Shown here: piece after piece, positions 63,169-64,000 of the stretch | How positions within the stretch are numbered: position 1 is the first letter of the stretch | Layout: every line of letters begins with the position of its first letter | Assembly: GCA_030168595.1 (NCBI GenBank) | Contig: CP115556.1 | Coordinates: forward strand, 682,001 to 746,000 | DNA: 64,000 nt | Direction of reading: 5' to 3' | DNA from: Methanomassiliicoccales archaeon LGM-DZ1 | GTDB lineage: Archaea > Thermoplasmatota > Thermoplasmata > Methanomassiliicoccales > Methanomethylophilaceae | The notes under the pieces: model-generated | The model's input: the letters and a program-made list of their open reading frames with translations, nothing else | The model's database searches: none | What the model was told of the DNA's origin: nothing | Translations under genes and position numbers: made by a program

Positions 63169-64000
63169 ATGGAAGCAAGAAAGAGGCTGAGAAGGCTCAC
63201 TGCCTATGCCGGCCGCTACAGGTACCTGACATACGCCTCGCTGGTGCTGTCGACGGCGAGCGCCCTCCTGTCCGCGGTCCCGTATTATTACATATGGAAG
63301 ATACTGGACGAGATCATCGGCTCGATGCCGGATTACAGCGAGGCCGACGGCGTGGTCGGATACGGCATCGCCGCCCTCGCCTTCACAGCGGCCTCGGTCC
63401 TGGTCTACATATGCGCCCTGATGTGCTCGCACCTGTCGGCCTTCCGCATCGCCAAGAACATGAGGAAGGATATGCTCGAACGCATCCTGAGCCTCCCTCC
63501 CGGGGCCCTTGACGCAGCCGGGACGGGGAAGATCAGGAGGACCGTCTTCGATTCGGCGGCCGCCACCGAAACGTACATGGCCCATCAGCTGCCGGACCGG
63601 GCCGGCGCCTGCGTCCTGCCGGTCGCCTTCGCCGTCCTGCTGTTCCTATTCGACTGGCGCCTGGGCCTGGTCTCCGTGCTCGTGGTCGTCATGGCGGCCG
63701 CCGCCATGCTCAGCATGGCAGGCGGAAAGGCCCTCAGGAAATCCCTGGAGTCCTACCAGACGGCGCTCGCCGGCATGAACCGGGAGGCCGTGGAGTATGT
63801 GCGCGGCATGTCCGTGGTGAAGACCTTCCAGCAGACCGTGGACTCATTCCGGGAGTTCAAGGCGTCCATCGACGGTTTCGGCGAGTGGGCCGTGAAGTAC
63901 ACCATGTGGTGCCGGAAGCGCATGACCGCTTTCGTGGTCATCTCCAGTTCGGCCATCTCCCTCCTGATAATCACCGCCCTCGCCCTGAACGGCGGGACGG
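63169..64000 (+). CDS. ABC exporter, membrane domain (partial)
   Basis: 277 codons are visible; the ATP-binding domain would lie beyond the window. The start at 63169 lies about 20-30 bases after TATA-like TTAATATATTTAG. Five or more membrane segments are seen (about 20-44, 70-92, 150-190, 265 onward), arranged as in type I ABC exporters, with coupling-helix-like NMRKDMLERILSLP near 98-111 and ALAGMNREAVEYVRGMSVVKTF near 198-219. The transported substrate is unknown. Confidence 0.82.
   Translation, partial: MEARKRLRRLTAYAGRYRYLTYASLVLSTASALLSAVPYYYIWKILDEIIGSMPDYSEADGVVGYGIAALAFTAASVLVYICALMCSHLSAFRIAKNMRKDMLERILSLPPGALDAAGTGKIRRTVFDSAAATETYMAHQLPDRAGACVLPVAFAVLLFLFDWRLGLVSVLVVVMAAAAMLSMAGGKALRKSLESYQTALAGMNREAVEYVRGMSVVKTFQQTVDSFREFKASIDGFGEWAVKYTMWCRKRMTAFVVISSSAISLLIITALALNGGT

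Overview
The window comes from a GC-rich methanogenic archaeon, most probably a member of Methanomassiliicoccales (Thermoplasmata side of Euryarchaeota). The evidence is a complete mcrBDGA operon, separate mcrC/atwA/marker-protein-3 genes, a methylcobamide:coenzyme M methyltransferase, archaeal-type replication, transcription and translation genes, and a 23S rRNA gene standing alone without 16S or 5S. Promoters are archaeal: AT-rich TATA elements lie about 25-30 bases before many start codons, so many mRNAs look leaderless. Highly expressed genes (mcrB, mtaA, rps13) instead have a leader and a Shine-Dalgarno site.

Layout. 1-2522 (minus): marker protein 3 (partial), mcrC and the McR activation ATPase atwA, with a DUF4443/DUF2111-type putative regulator divergent from them. 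3.7-6.4 kb: an unrecognised protein, a YitT-like membrane protein and the YcaO enzyme that thioamidates McrA. 6.5-9.0 kb: a zinc/manganese ABC transporter preceded by repeated AT-rich motifs. 9.3-13.8 kb: mcrB-mcrD-mcrG-mcrA-DUF2098. 14-19.4 kb: DUF169 protein, argF, RecJ-like DHH nuclease, phosphoesterase, mtaA. 19.4-21.2 kb: tRNA-His, a perfect 44-bp tandem duplication and an IS110-family insertion. 21.3-26.1 kb: NYN nuclease, coiled-coil protein and RtcB ligase, facing an HD hydrolase and a PUA protein. 26-31.9 kb: redox, VOC, Mrp/NifX genes and a tightly overlapping mtxX-queD-queC-queE operon for preQ0/archaeosine. 32-38.3 kb: dph2, rpl10e, RNase P subunit, YhbY, serS, dus and an HD protein. 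38.4-44.2 kb: aminotransferase and mevalonate kinase converging on an archaeal lipid operon (tetraether synthase Tes, ferredoxin, geranylgeranyl reductase). 44.3-48.2 kb: a 1311-residue surface-type protein with a lamin-tail domain. 48.3-57.9 kb: NOG1-like GTPase with PolD large subunit, the rps13-rps4-rps11-rpoD operon, tRNA-Leu, map, sua5 and a metallo-hydrolase. 57.9-61.1 kb: 23S rRNA framed by a long processing stem. 61.2-64 kb: UPF0216 protein, nifB and the start of an ABC exporter.

Much of the window serves methanogenesis: the enzyme (mcr), its activation (atwA), its modification (ycaO) and its substrate supply (mtaA). The best candidates for something little described are the NYN/coiled-coil/RtcB cassette, the IS110 flank that may encode a guide (bridge) RNA, the Tes-ferredoxin-reductase lipid operon, the lamin-tail surface protein, and the stem structures around 23S and before rps13. 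No CRISPR array or phage region was seen.
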